Source: Norana najaformis (Eukaryota; Annelida; Clitellata; Crassiclitellata; Hormogastridae). From it: a DNA stretch of 64,000 bases. Positions 29,758-40,780 of this stretch are shown piece by piece. A program made the position numbers and the translations under genes. Where the stretch lies: positions 47,309,749 through 47,373,748 of the forward strand of contig OZ029916.1 in the NCBI GenBank assembly GCA_964023275.1, written 5' to 3'. The first letter of the stretch is position 1. The number at the start of each line of letters is the position of its first letter. Below the pieces are notes generated by a model. It saw only the letters and a list, made by a program, of their open reading frames with translations. It had not been told where the DNA came from and did not search any database.

Positions 29758-29762
<5 letters not shown>
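29664..29762 (+). mobile_element. SINE 3' body copy
   Basis: CTCATTCAAACGGGCAGCGG, GAAGGATCTCACCCGATTAA and GAGCAGGGTCGAAGTC, ending at an (AAT)n tract. Confidence 0.65.
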
Positions 29763-29832
<70 letters not shown>

Positions 29833-29955
29833 GACAATTTCTATAGCGCCGTAACACGGCCGAGGCCGAAGAAAAGGGCACTGTACATAAGTTCAGGCGA
29901 CAATAGGAAATTAACCACAGTCATACGATAAGTTACTACAGAAATATTGTACATT
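29763..29955. mobile_element. (AAT)n plus ATAGCGCC-type retroposon end
   Basis: About 68 bp of AAT then AGACAATTTCTATAGCGCCG and GGCCGAAGAAAAGGGCACTG, collinear with 11641-11745. Confidence 0.75.
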
Positions 29956-29965
29956 TACATTTAAG

Positions 29966-30048
29966 TAGTTCCTCAGTTTAACGACATCTTATGGCATCAA
30001 AGGCTGTTGACGTCGCCCTCCTCCTTTATCCAGACTTGGGACTGACAC
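29966..30048 (-). mobile_element. 109-bp retroposon family, truncated copy with TSD
   Basis: GTTCCTCAGTTTAACGACAT to GGGACTGACAC matches the family clustered at 42.7-46.9 kb, lacking about 25 bp of the far end. TACATTTAAG flanks it on both sides (29956-29965 and 30049-30058). The truncated side is the 5' side if the family is read on the minus strand, as expected for target-primed reverse transcription. Confidence 0.8.
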
Positions 30049-30059
30049 TACATTTAAGA

Positions 30060-31135
30060 TATGGAACGGCCATTTTATGTAGAGAGAAGGATCGGTGATG
30101 CAGGTGTTTCCGGGGTAAAAACTGCGTTGAAGTCAATTCTGCTGGCGATGTTTTTGTAAACAAACAGCGATCGCCACATAATCAATGACTTTTGCGATTT
30201 ATTAATAAGAAATTGTTGATAATATAATCGCAGTGTTTTAACAACATTTTCACAGCGGACGCCATTTTCATTAGACAATCAACACGTTGTGATACGTCAG
30301 TGCGTTTCAGAATATGGGCGGCGCCTGACGAAAGGATTCGTACTAAATTTCGGATACGTTTTCCATACATAGTCGACAGCTTAGGCTACGGCTGCAAATA
30401 AAAAATATGTTAAAGCAGTCAGTTTCTTTACCTCCTTATTGCGTAGAGGTCTCAATTTGTTACTTTATCACAGGTCGAATGCTCCTGTTGTGTCGATTTC
30501 AGTTCCGAATTCGTCGCCCAAGAAAATAACACCGTTGTTTATTACGGAAGTATATTTCACGGGGAAATTATTTTCCGGTGTCTGATGTTTTGATCGGGAC
30601 TTCGCGCGTCTTTCGTCGGCAACAATCTTATAGCGCATTTCATGAAATACAATCTGTGTGCGAAGCGCTGTCTGCGATAATTACAGAGGTGATATCCACA
30701 AGGATTGTTCGGTCGGGTGTCAGTTAAAGAGTCGCTGTCAAATATATGATCGCTTAATGCTGGCAAAGCGCTCGGCAAGACTCGAAGGCAAAAGGAAAAC
30801 GGCCTCTTCGTCACATGACGTCGTAAATGTGTTGTCAAAATGCGGCTTATTTTGCAAAAGCCCGACAGCAATTACGGTGACACGGTTCTGAAGAGTTCCA
30901 ATTAACGCAGCCGGACCTTCTGTTGAAGTAAACACATTAAAATACAGCGCTTAATTCCTGTTTCAAAGCAGTAGGTCATTCACATCTGCCAATAATTTAG
31001 AAATTTTTCGCATTTAAGAACTTCAGTAGCACTATCTTTAGGTCCGTTTTTCTTTCTTTTTGTTTGTTTCTTCGTCTGGCGATGCGGCTGTTCATCCTTC
31101 TGCTGGAATATCGGTCTATACGTCAGTTGAACAGT
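30060..31135. other. No supported gene
   Basis: Several short frames on both strands but no domain, initiation context or splice signal that separates them from chance. Confidence 0.35.
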
Positions 31136-31136
31136 C

Positions 31137-31210
31137 AGTCGTTCGTTCGTTCGTTCGGTCGGTCGGTCGGTCGGTCGTTCGGTCGGTCGGTCAGTCAATC
31201 AGTCAGACAG
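31137..31210. repeat. (CGGT/CAGT)n microsatellite
   Basis: TTCGGTCGGTCGGTC then CAGTCAATCAGTCAGACAG, directly against a MITE. Confidence 0.88.
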
Positions 31211-31367
31211 AAGTGGCGGCTCCAGGATTGCTTGCTTGGTGGGGGCAAGAGCATTTCCAGAGGGGCGCCACATTCTGACAGCCCACCATGCACGGGTCTG
31301 GTCGGGGGGCGCCGGCATATGACCAAGAGCGAACCGGCCCCCACGCCTATAGCTGAATCCGCCACTG
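31211..31367. mobile_element. hAT-like MITE, 157 bp, with 8-bp TSD
   Basis: Ends AAGTGGCGG...CCGCCACTG form short TIRs of the CAGTGGCGG type common in hAT-derived elements. TCAGACAG is duplicated exactly on both sides (31203-31210, 31368-31375), the 8-bp size typical of hAT. The inside has GGATTGCTTGC and GGGGGCGCCGGCATATGACC. Related copies: 34146-34274 and 57472-57628. Confidence 0.8.
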
Positions 31368-31439
31368 TCAGACAGCCAGCCAATCAGCCAGTCATTATAC
31401 CTTCCCACCGTCTGTCTTGTCTTGTCTCTTTAGTTTGAG

Positions 31440-31870
31440 TGCTATGTAAACCTGTTGCTTGGATAAGGTGGAGCACCCAGCATTGGGTCCGAAGTCTCGG
31501 CTGTGAACCCTGGGATTCGTGTAGATCCGGTGAGATTCTTTATCCGTTACACCCCTCAGTCTTATTGGCGACTTGACTTTGCCCTTTCGATGGATATAAG
31601 TATTTCTCCTGGCCGAATCCACGTATCCGATTCCCGTCGAGTCTTATTTCGGCTAACTCCGGTTGCTTCCGTGGTTGCCCGCTTGACCATTATGTGAATC
31701 CAAAGGCGCTGCTCAGGTGTCCAGTTCATTAAGGGCTCGCTCTGCCAGACCCCATCAATTTTCTTCGATATACCGTACCTCTCCTGGCTAAATAATACCG
31801 TGTACGCCATTGCTTGGATACAGTTTCTATGGCTTTTAGGGTCAATTTGGCTGAATGTCATCGACGAGAC
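31440..31870. other. Unrecognised block with open minus frame
   Basis: A minus-strand frame (31562-31861, 99 codons, ATG) contains WTPEQRLWIHIMVKRAT and SDTWIRPGEILIS. I do not recognise it and see no splice partners; a decayed transposon is as likely as a gene. Confidence 0.2.
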
Positions 31871-32164
31871 GCTCTGTCATTTTGCGTTAACGTCACGCTG
31901 TACAGACTAAATTTAGCAACATATAAGACTTAATCCTGTTATGCACCACTTTCCACTATATAAAAATATATACTGTATACGCATATATGTCTATGATACA
32001 CACTATATATATACATATTCGTGTATATTTAGAAAATATATGTAATTATGTAGACACGTATTCTTTTATGGATTAAGTTTTTCGTAGGTTAATAAGAGGA
32101 TAAGAGCAAATTTAGCTAATTGATTTTGTCTGGCCATCCGTGGACTTTGCTTGAGCCCGGAAGG

Positions 32165-32235
32165 AATTGCAGCTGCTGCTGATGATGATGTTGATGATGA
32201 TGATGATGATGATGATATCATGATGATGATGATGC
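32165..32235. repeat. (GAT)n microsatellite
   Basis: GATGATGATGATGATG with a TATCATGATGATG inversion. Confidence 0.85.
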
Positions 32236-32396
32236 TTAGCGAAGATCCATTTTTCTGTAATCTGCCGAAGAAGAAAAAGTCTTGCCAAGAAATATCTTTG
32301 CTCAGTCTCTTAAGATACATCGCTGCTCTTAGCTGTCCGTGCTGTATCAATCTCTGTCTGTCTGTCTGTCTGGCTCTCTCTCTCTCCATTTGGCCA

Positions 32397-32570
32397 TCTG
32401 TTTCTGTCTCTCTACTTTCTATATCAATCAGTCAGTCAGTCAGTCAGTCAGTCAGTCAGTCAGTCAGTCAATCAGTGTCAGTCAGTCAGTCAGTCAGTCA
32501 GTCAGTCAGTCAGTCAGTCAGTCAATCAGTCAGTCAGTCAGTCAGTCTGTCTGTCTGTCTGTCTTTCAGT
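32397..32570. repeat. (CAGT)n microsatellite
   Basis: TCAGTCAGTCAGTCAG ending in CTGTCTGTCTG. Confidence 0.92.
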
Positions 32571-32859
32571 CTGCCTGTGCGTAGGTCTATCTGGCTGTCT
32601 CGATCTGCCTGTTTTTGTAGCTGTAGCCGTCTCTCTTTTTCTCTATCTCTGTGTCTGTCTCGGTTTTCTAGATGTCTCTTCCTTCGTAATTCTTAGGGGC
32701 TCTAATTTATTCTCTGTATGTCTGCCTCTCTGTGTGTCTCCCTATGCCTCTCTTTCTGCCTATGTTTCTGCTTCTATCTTTTTGTAGGTTTTGTGTTTGT
32801 CTGTCTGCCTTTCTGCCTGTATATCTCTGTCTGTCTGTCTGTCTGTCTCGTTCTGTTTG

Positions 32860-33055
32860 CAACGTAAACGGACAACATATGTGGACAACATGTGGGGCAA
32901 CGATAGCGCATACGAGAACATCTTATACGATTTGCAATACACGATAACGAACCTCGCAAACTGCCAATAAAACCGAAAACTTTGGGAATTCGAACCCCAG
33001 AACGCAGTGATAAATGACCAGCGCTCACCAGTGCGCTGGTCCAAAATATGCAGCT
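32860..33055 (-). mobile_element. tRNA-derived SINE
   Basis: Reverse complement has GGACCAGCGCACTGGTGAGC and GGGGTTCGAATTCCC (B box), then a non-tRNA body that ends towards 32860 before a (CTGT)n tract. Confidence 0.5.
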
Positions 33056-33235
33056 TCATTTAGTTGCGCAGAGGCTTAGATGTCGGATTCTGGTCTCAGC
33101 AATCTCAACTTCAAACGACTTCATCAGCAGAGCGGATTGTCCGTCGATGATAGTATTGTAAGTCAAAAGAAGCATTAAGGGACATCTTGTCTTTAAGAGA
33201 TTGAAAAAGTCGCTATAAAAACGGTCTGATACATT

Positions 33236-33530
33236 CCTCCACCCATCCGTCCATCCATCGATCCAGCCATCCGTCCATCCGTTCATACATCCGTCCATCC
33301 ATACGTCCATCCATCCATCCGTCCATCCATCCGTCCATCAATCCATCCATCCGTCCATCCATCTGTCCCCCCCATCCATCCATCCGTCCATCCATACATC
33401 CGTCCATCCATCCATCAATCCATCCGTCCATCCGTTCATCCATCCGTCCATCCATCCATCCATCCACCCATCTATCCATCCGTCCATCCATCCATCCATC
33501 TATCCATCTATCCATCCGTCCATCGATCTA
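33236..33530. repeat. (CCAT/CCGT)n degenerate array
   Basis: ATCCATCCGTCCATCCATC over about 295 bp. Confidence 0.92.
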
Positions 33531-34045
33531 TGTGTTTTATGTGGTTTGTTGCATAACACTGTATAACACTATAACACACACGCGCGCACTCACACACGAC
33601 TTGTAGGAAATTCTGTTTCGTCGTCATCATAGGACGGATTTGCCTGCTGTAGCTACCTGCCCTTCAACCGAAGTTCCTCTCACGTTCCTCTCAGGACACA
33701 GATGCAGTCTTCTTTTTGCAAACGAACGGCCATTATTAACTCCTATTACCCTCCGTCAGTAAACTGAAACTGCGCGTCTCTATAATTATGCGTCTGGAAA
33801 TAGATTGTCTTTCCCGTTCTGATGGGATCGCGTGACACACAGCGCGCAGAGGTGTCGGCGTTCCGTGGGCGAAACTATTTCAGTTGTTTTCTAGGAATAT
33901 CCAAATTTAGCAATTCAGTTATTACTATTAATCGGCAGAAAGCGTTTCTTTTTAGTCAGCTTCATATAGCGCCCACTGTCAAGGGCGAATCCAGAATGGG
34001 GCTGTCCGACAATATCTCCATATGATTTATGGGTGCGCGGCAGTC

Positions 34046-34145
34046 AGTGTGAGTGAGTGAGTGAGGGAGTGAGTGAGTGACTGAGTCAGTCAATGAATCA
34101 GTCAGTCAGTCAGTCAGTCAGTCAGTCACTCAGTCAGTCAGACAG
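34046..34145. repeat. (GAGT)n to (CAGT)n
   Basis: GTGAGTGAGTGAG turns into CAGTCAGTCAGTCAG and ends TCAGACAG at a MITE, as at 31.2 kb. Confidence 0.9.
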
Positions 34146-34274
34146 CTGTAATGGCTCCAGGATTGCTTGCGTGGGGGCATGGGAATTTCCAAAGGGGCGC
34201 AACATGCAAGAGTCTGGTCGGAGGAGCGCTGGTACATTACCGCCCCACCACGCCTGTAGCTAAATCCGGCACTG
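34146..34274. mobile_element. hAT-like MITE, degenerate copy
   Basis: GGCTCCAGGATTGCTTGCGT, TTTCCAAAGGGGCGC and CTGTAGCTAAATCCGGCACT match 31211-31367. Its left flank TCAGTCAGACAG equals that of the other copy, but the right flank shows no duplication. Confidence 0.7.
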
Positions 34275-34440
34275 CAGTGAGCGGCTCTCCAAGCGGGTTT
34301 TTGTAAGAGTTGCTCGAGAAAATTGTAAAGTAAGAGACGGCTGTAAACGTACCGCTAAAGGAAATGTATGAAGAGGAACATGGGAAGTTAAAATTGGCGA
34401 AAATTCGAAAAATTCGGACAGAACAGATATTTGGAGGCAA

Positions 34441-34680
34441 GCAAATGGGTAGAAGAGTTAATCTAATCTACCTTGATCTGATCTAATCTATTCTAGTGTA
34501 CTCTAGTCAGATCTAGCCTAGACTAGTCTAGGCTAGATTAGCTTAGAGTAGTCTAGTCCATACTATTCCAATCCAATCTAGTCTAATCTAATCTAATCTA
34601 TTCTTATTTAATCTAGTCTAATCTAATCTAATCTATTCTTATTTAATCTAGTCTAATCTAGCCAAATCTAGTGTAATCTA
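34441..34680. repeat. (TCTAA/TCTAG)n array at a LINE 3' end
   Basis: TAATCTAATCTAATCTA with variants for about 240 bp, ending where the ATATAGCGCC LINE tail begins (34690). Confidence 0.88.
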
Positions 34681-34689
34681 ATCGTATAC

Positions 34690-34810
34690 GTAACCTAACA
34701 ACTCATATAGCGCCGATATCATAATGCACAATGCATCTATCGATGGTCGCTTCAAATGAGACCGTAACCAGAAATCAGATGGAAGGATGGATGGATGGAT
34801 GGACGGATAG

Positions 34811-34879
<69 letters not shown>

Positions 34880-34940
34880 CAGGCAGACAGACAGACAGAC
34901 AGAAAGAGAGACAAACAGACAGACAAACAGACAGACAGAC

Positions 34941-35019
<79 letters not shown>

Positions 35020-35466
35020 CAGGCAGGCAGACAGAAAGACAGAAAAACAGACAGACAAACAGACAGACAAACAGACAGACAGATAGACAGACAGACAGAC
35101 AGATAAACATATAGATAGATAGATACTTTTTTGGAGAAGCCAGTACAACTTTCAGTGCATCGGAAACGAGTAGTCGTACTACAGTTTCTTGGAAAGGTTG
35201 AACAGGTGAGTCTTAAGTTTAGACCTGAATGACATCACACAAACGACAGAAAGTCTAAAACTTGGCAGCGAATTCCAAAGTCGTGGACCAGCAACAGAGA
35301 TTGCTCTGAAACCCAACACTGTCCTGGTACAAGGGACAACAAGAGTCATAGTGTCCACTGATCGAGTGCAATATTTGTTAGTATGACGGTTGAGCATGTA
35401 TGACGTGTATATAATGCATGTTCTATGCATGTAAGTAAGTAAGTAAGTATGTTCTTTATTAACCAA
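34690..35466 (-). mobile_element. LINE 3' end carrying an internal microsatellite
   Basis: The minus strand from 35466 encodes VPCTRTVLGFRAISVAGPRL, WNSLP and [16 protein letters not shown], then the tail with CATATAGCGCCGATATCATA (plus sense) at 34707. Between them lies a (GATA)/(GACA) array. Layout equals the copy at 2290-2745. Confidence 0.8.
34780..35128. repeat. (GATA)n/(GACA)n array inside LINE tail
   Basis: Two rounds of ATAGATAGATAG followed by CAGACAGACAG, a ~175-bp block duplicated once. Confidence 0.92.
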
Positions 35467-35632
35467 TAGCTAATCGCACCTCGGTTTACAAGTATTCAAG
35501 AACACAAGAAAAACTTATCATGCATACAGCATCCTAATAATAAAACATTTACGCGTTAAATTATCAGCGGGAGGAATCATACGATCATGGGTGTTGGGCC
35601 GTAGGGAATATGAATGTATAGTATGACGATTG

Positions 35633-35803
35633 AACCCTGACCCTAACTCTAGCCCTAACCCTAACCCTAACCATAGCCCTAACCCTAACCCTAACCATAG
35701 TCCTAACCCTAACCCTAACACTATTCCTAACCCTAACGCCTAGATTCGCCGCAGTGCCCTAGCCCTAGCCCTAGCCCTAACTCTAACCCTAAGGTTGAAG
35801 GTT
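35633..35803. repeat. Interstitial telomere-like (CCCTAA)n
   Basis: CCCTAACCCTAACC in several perfect runs mixed with CCATAG, CCCTAG and CTCTAACC variants, C-rich strand on top. A non-repeat AACGCCTAGATTCGC interrupts it near 35735, and this phrase recurs at 35938. Confidence 0.85.
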
Positions 35804-36064
35804 CGAAGAGAAAACCGGACGAATAAGACGAATGTCTAAAAATCATAACCTTGAAGTCCTGAGAGCCAAAAACCTCATGAGAATTGCTTCGCCACACAAT
35901 ACGCCGATCGGGATAAAATCTGGCCCTTCATTTCTCAACGCCTAGATTCGCTGCAATGCTCTTTGTAAGGCGCATTATTGGGAAAAACTGCGCCAATGTG
36001 GGATGTGATGAAGCCAGACGATTGCAATTACTCTACCGGGTAATTGCCTGGATGGTTTCCTTGT

Positions 36065-36215
36065 GGGTCTTCATGTGCGTATGTGTGCTTGTGTGCGTGT
36101 GCGTATGTGTGTGTGCGTGTGTGTTTGCGTTTGTGCGTGTGTGTTTGCGTTTGTGTGCGTTTGTGTGTGCGCGTGTGCGTATGTGTGTGTGTGCGTGTTT
36201 GTGTGTTGCTCTGTC
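36065..36215. repeat. (TGTGCG)n microsatellite
   Basis: GTGTGCGTGTGCGTATGTG motifs. Confidence 0.88.
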
Positions 36216-36447
36216 CATCGTTCAGTATCTGTGGTTGGTTGTGTTTGTGAGCGTGTTTCTGTGGTAAAATCGCTAATGGCATGTGTCAACTTTGTCGTAT
36301 ATGTAAAAAGGCTTACATATCAGGTAAAAACTCTGAATTATATCTGTATTCAGAACATACATGCAAACACCTCCTATACATTAACTCCAAATAGCGTCCA
36401 CATGCGTCCTCTTATACAAAAACTCAGACACGTATAAATATACACCA

Positions 36448-37072
36448 CCAACCCCTCATAACGCGGAATTTGGCGTCCATATCCGCTACCGCGTTATATC
36501 AAAAACCGCGTTATAAAAATTTCGCAAAGCAAAATGAGTTTAGGTTGTGTTTTAGTGTATAATTTCAGGTTTTGGGGACGTTCAATCACAGGTGGTCGTC
36601 CTTTTGTGCAGTAAAAACGTGCTTCAACGGGGGAATTCTTTGGCCAAAAATTGCCAACACTGGCTGTTGCGAACGCGTGTTATCTTCTGATTGTTTAGTA
36701 TTCGTTCGAGGCTGTTAAAAGGAGTTGCCCCCGATGGCGTAAAGCTGCGTCTGAGTAATTCGTAACAGAATAAGCTTTGCGTGTACAAGTATCATGAGAG
36801 ATCCTTCTAACACATTAGTATCTTATGTATTTATGATCTTGCCCTGCGAGATACAATTGCGTGATTGCCCCGGTATCAAATGCAGAAATACTGTGTATTA
36901 GCACATGTATTATCGTTCACAAAAGGCAGAGAGGATATGATAGTACTTGGTAACTGAAAATGTCAGCAAAGCTATTCTCCAATAGCGCGTTATTAGAGCG
37001 AACACAATTGAACGCTGGCACCTGCTGTTGTAGAAAAAATGGGGCCCGCGTTATAACCGAAATCGCGTGACA
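36448..37072. mobile_element. Possible pogo/Tigger-like non-autonomous element
   Basis: CCCCTCATAACGCGGAATTT and CCGCGTTATATC with AACCGCGTTATAAAAATTTC on the left, and CAATAGCGCGTTATTAGAGC with GGGGCCCGCGTTATAACC on the right, form inverted ATAACGCGG motifs like those of pogo-type repeats. Exact ends and target duplication could not be set. Confidence 0.4.
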
Positions 37073-37266
37073 GACGATTTTGTCCAATTACTTTGAAAGA
37101 CCACATTGATGTCTTAATATTGGAACAGTGTGTTTGTGATTTAATACCGGACAATGTCTGTTTCTAGCTGCATTAACATTGATTGTCTCCAGACATTATT
37201 TTAAAGGTGAAGTCCCGTCAATTGGACTGGCAAACCCATTAGTACACAGCTGTTGTAATCTTGGTG

Positions 37267-37267
<1 letters not shown>

Positions 37268-37344
<77 letters not shown>

Positions 37345-37355
37345 TAGAGAGAGAG
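37268..37355. repeat. (GA)n microsatellite
   Basis: GAGAGAGAGAGAG with two interruptions. Confidence 0.95.
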
Positions 37356-38009
37356 CGAACAAAAAGCTAAGTTCCTGCCTGGTACAGAGCTGGGCTGTTG
37401 GGTTTGGGGAGGGGAGATATGTGTGCACCTATAGTAAGTTCACCTACTTTGGAACTGTACTGTCCCCTGCTTAAAACCAGCTGTACCCAGCACTTGTTGC
37501 CGTCCAGTGATACAGCTGTTACAGCTGTTATACGCTGTCTATTATAATGACAATGAGACTACATATTAGCCGGTGCAGCGTGTGTATTGATTGTACCACG
37601 TGCCACTGCGTCTCGCGAGGTAAATATTTATCGGCGGGAGCCATGACTTTACCGCGGATTAAGCGGATTCGCGCGTGAACGGGCCACGCGTAAACGGTAC
37701 TGCACTTTATACATACATACATATATATAATATATATATACAAGAATAAACTGATCCTTAATAACATAATGAAGTCGGCGATCTCCCGCTTAGAAAGTAA
37801 AGCACGTTCCAAACTATAACTGTCGACCGACATCGAGACGTGCTCATTAACTTGTTGTGCATAAACTCACCGAAGACGTAATTCTGTACATTAACACCTG
37901 CTGATCGAAACATTTGTATTGCACAGGTAGGTGTTGCCTCATTTCCTGTTTCATCTGTGTTTGCCTGAGCTGCTGATGGTCACCGGAATTATGCTTTCAG
38001 CGCCTTTGA

Positions 38010-38372
38010 AGATGGATATATGTATGTTTGTTTGTATGTATGTATGTATGTATGTATATGTATATGTGTATGTATATCTGTGTGTATGTATGTATGTATG
38101 TCTGTACGTATGTATGTATGTGTGTATGTATGTATGTATGTATGTACGTATGTATGTATGTATGTATGTACGTATGTATGTATGTGTGTATGTATGTATG
38201 TATGTATGTATGTATGTGTGTATGTATGTATGTACGTATGTATGAATGTATGTAGGTATGTATGTGTGTATGTATGTATGTATGTATATACGTATGTATG
38301 TATGTGTGTATGTACGTATGTATGTATATTTGTACGTATGTATGTATGTATGTATGTAAGTATGAACGTATG

Positions 38373-38403
<31 letters not shown>

Positions 38404-38578
38404 GTATGAACGTATGTATGTATGTGTGTATGTACGTATGTATGTATGTATGTATGTAAGTATGAACGTATGTATGTATGTGTGTATGTACGTATGTATG
38501 TATGTTTGTACGTATGTATGTATGTACGTATGTATGTATGTATGTGTGTATGTATGTATGTATGTATGTATGTGTGTA
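38010..38578. repeat. (TATG)n array, ~570 bp
   Basis: ATGTATGTATGTATG with repeated blocks TAAGTATGAACGTATG at ~60-bp spacing, so longer segments were duplicated. Downstream it meets ATCATAACACTTAATATAGC, a retroposon end. Confidence 0.95.
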
Positions 38579-38660
38579 TCATAACACTTAATATAGCGCC
38601 TTCTAAGTATGTCACAAAAGCGCTACCTGCTCTAGCCTGAGTTTGCGTTATGTGTTCATT
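38579..38660 (-). mobile_element. ATATAGCGCC-type retroposon end
   Basis: ACTTAATATAGCGCCTTCTA and ACAAAAGCGCTACC, with the (TATG)n array as its presumed tail. Confidence 0.5.
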
Positions 38661-38769
38661 AAGAACACAAACTTTATCAGTAAGAAAACAGTGTCCAGGA
38701 AACTGAAAAGCCATCATCGGCGGGTTCTCGCAAACACGTAGAGCAGAACAAACGAATTTTCATCCCAAG

Positions 38770-39056
38770 TTGACGCCCAATTATGGCGATGCGGTGATGT
38801 TGTGGTATGGGCTGAGCCTCGTAACCGGAGGGTCGGGGATTCGAATCTGCCTCATGCCACTGCGTAGCGACCTTGGATAAGTTGCTCAGCCACAATTTTC
38901 TGTGAGGAAGGCAACGGGAAACCACCTCACTCATCTCATCTCCGGTTGGCAAAAAGCCAAAGGACCCGCCTTCGGGCAGAGAACTCGTCATCACCATGGC
39001 GGCGGGGTCTAATGTACAAGGCACCAACCGATGGCGCACCAAATCAAACTTCAGTC
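38770..39056 (+). mobile_element. tRNA-derived SINE, ~285 bp
   Basis: GCGATGCGGTGATGTTGTGG with GGGGATTCGAATCTGCC (B box), then GACCTTGGATAAGTTGCTC, GGCAACGGGAAACCACCTC and the tail TCTAATGTACAAGGCACCAA shared with the LINE at 2.3 and 34.7 kb. The shared tail suggests it is mobilised by that LINE. Confidence 0.75.
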
Positions 39057-39114
39057 AGCTAGTTTAGCTATTACACATTTACACTTTATGTTCCCCTTTT
39101 CTTACAATTAAGGT

Positions 39115-39128
39115 ACAATAATAATAAC

Positions 39129-39180
<52 letters not shown>
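39115..39180. repeat. (AAT)n
   Basis: ATAATAATAATAAT against the truncated 5' side of the LINE fragment. Confidence 0.95.
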
Positions 39181-39903
39181 GCCAGAACAACCGTGGTCGC
39201 AGGTGCTGCTGCTGAGATCGCAGCAGAACGAAAGACCTCAAAATACAGTGATATTCTCTCGACACACTGCTTCGTCCCTCTGGCCTTCGAGACTCTATGC
39301 CCCATAAATCAGGAAGGCTTCAGCCTCATCAAGAAAATCGGACGCCATTTAACCCAAGTATCGGGAGACAAGAGGGAGACTTCTTTCCTGTTCCAACGCC
39401 TCTCCATTGCCATCCAGCAATCTAACGCGATTGCCTTTAATGGCACATTCTTGGAGCCAGATTTAAGCGAAGACTGGCAATTCCAGAGAACAATCACCGT
39501 GCCTGAAGCCAAGATTAAAGAAAAGGAGAGAACCTGGAACTGGTCGTCGAGACCCAGCCGACGGGCCCCAACCGATCCTCTGGGTCAAGGAGCCACACCG
39601 CCTGTCGAAGGTCAGCCGGCGGGTCGAGGAGACGTCGACGCTCGGGTCAGTGAAGCCCACGACGCAGGCGCCTTCGAAGCAGACGACGACGGCGATGAAG
39701 AGGAGGGAGTTGGTGGTGCTGGATGTTCGTCCGATCCACACCGGAAGTTCTTGCGCCCCATCGAAGAAACGCCCACAGAACGCTCTACACTTACGCGACC
39801 GCTTCTTCACCACGGCGCTTAAAGACAAGATCATGAGATTCGGAGGTGCAGCTAGTCGACCTGTTTCCAATGTGCCAGCCTGGACGCCACAGCAGCTCTA
39901 GTT
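39181..39903 (+). CDS. LINE ORF2 C-terminal fragment with unusual extension
   Basis: From 39181 the frame reads ARTTVVAGAAAEIAAERKTS, then FETLCPINQEGFSLIKKIGR and RETSFLFQRLSIAIQQSNAI with AFNGTF. This matches the C-terminal region of a class of invertebrate LINE reverse transcriptases (the ET.G...ELGRR...RET.YLFQRLS.A.QR.NA pattern). It has no ATG because the 5' part is missing. After EPDLSEDWQ the frame continues about 110 residues into Pro/Glu/Asp-rich sequence (VSEAHDAGAFEADDDGDEEE) ending near 39822. A second frame, shifted by one, is open to 39903 (KPTTQAPSKQTTTAMKRREL ... AWTPQQL). The extension from about 39490 is homologous to 63.5-63.8 kb on the other strand. Confidence 0.6.
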
Positions 39904-39924
39904 GCTCCAGCAACAATAGATTTG

Positions 39925-39937
39925 TATAATAATAATG

Positions 39938-39988
<51 letters not shown>

Positions 39989-40000
39989 CTGTTCAACTGA
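39925..40000. repeat. (AAT)n after LINE fragment
   Basis: ATAATAATAATAATAAT follows the LINE stop and AACAATAGATTTGTATAATA, so it is probably the element's tail. Confidence 0.93.
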
Positions 40001-40262
40001 CTTGGTCCAGTTTTCACCTCACTTTCACAGTCTCAGTTTTGTCATAAGATGTGTGCTTGTGTGGTTGTCTGCTTTAGATTGCCTGGATGTATGGATAGAT
40101 ATGTCTACGTAAAATTATCAAACAACGTGGCCTTTATGCTCTGGTCCTTGGTTGCTAGCTATAAATATATCTGTAGCTGTACAATTGAGTTGAAATATTG
40201 AATGACATTTTACAGTGACGAAAGCAAAAAAATAAATATCTACAATATAACAAAATAATTGT

Positions 40263-40359
40263 CATAATAATAATAATAATAATAATAATAATAGTAATAA
40301 TAATAATAATAATAATTTTAATATTAACATTAATATTAATATTAATTTTAATATCACTA

Positions 40360-40390
<31 letters not shown>

Positions 40391-40402
40391 TATTATGATA
40401 TT

Positions 40403-40439
<37 letters not shown>

Positions 40440-40465
40440 GTAATAATAAATAATATTAGACATCT
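40263..40465. repeat. (AAT)n/(ATT)n inverted tract
   Basis: AATAATAATAAT on the left, ATTATTATTATT in the middle and AATAATAATAAT again, able to fold on itself. Confidence 0.92.
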
Positions 40466-40469
40466 CGCT

Positions 40470-40780
40470 ACTGAATAGACCACCATATTGTGCATGATTC
40501 AAACTCAAATTGGGAACGATTTTATATTCGAGTTTTTTTGCGATATTGAAATAAAAAAGTTGGCGAACTTCATGCCGTGTTATTTTGGTTGTATATTGTC
40601 AATGAAATCGGGATAAACTTTCATCTAAGGTGTCTCCAATATTGGAGACGATTTGCGAGTTCATCGACTGCGCAAGGGATGGAATTATGGTCTCATTTCA
40701 AACTGCAATAAACTGAATGACTGACAGCGATGGTGTCACATTTCTCTTCATGTTTTTCATATCTACCTGCGTATGCATTT
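40470..40780. other. No feature seen
   Basis: Short non-repetitive stretch without frames of interest. Confidence 0.3.

Noticed and set aside
30557-30935. Overlapping frames on both strands
   Set aside because: No family, Kozak context or splice signal; both strands equally open.
38020-38717. Long His/Thr/Ile and Met/Tyr/Cys/Val frames
   Set aside because: All come from the (TATG)n array and shift freely between frames.
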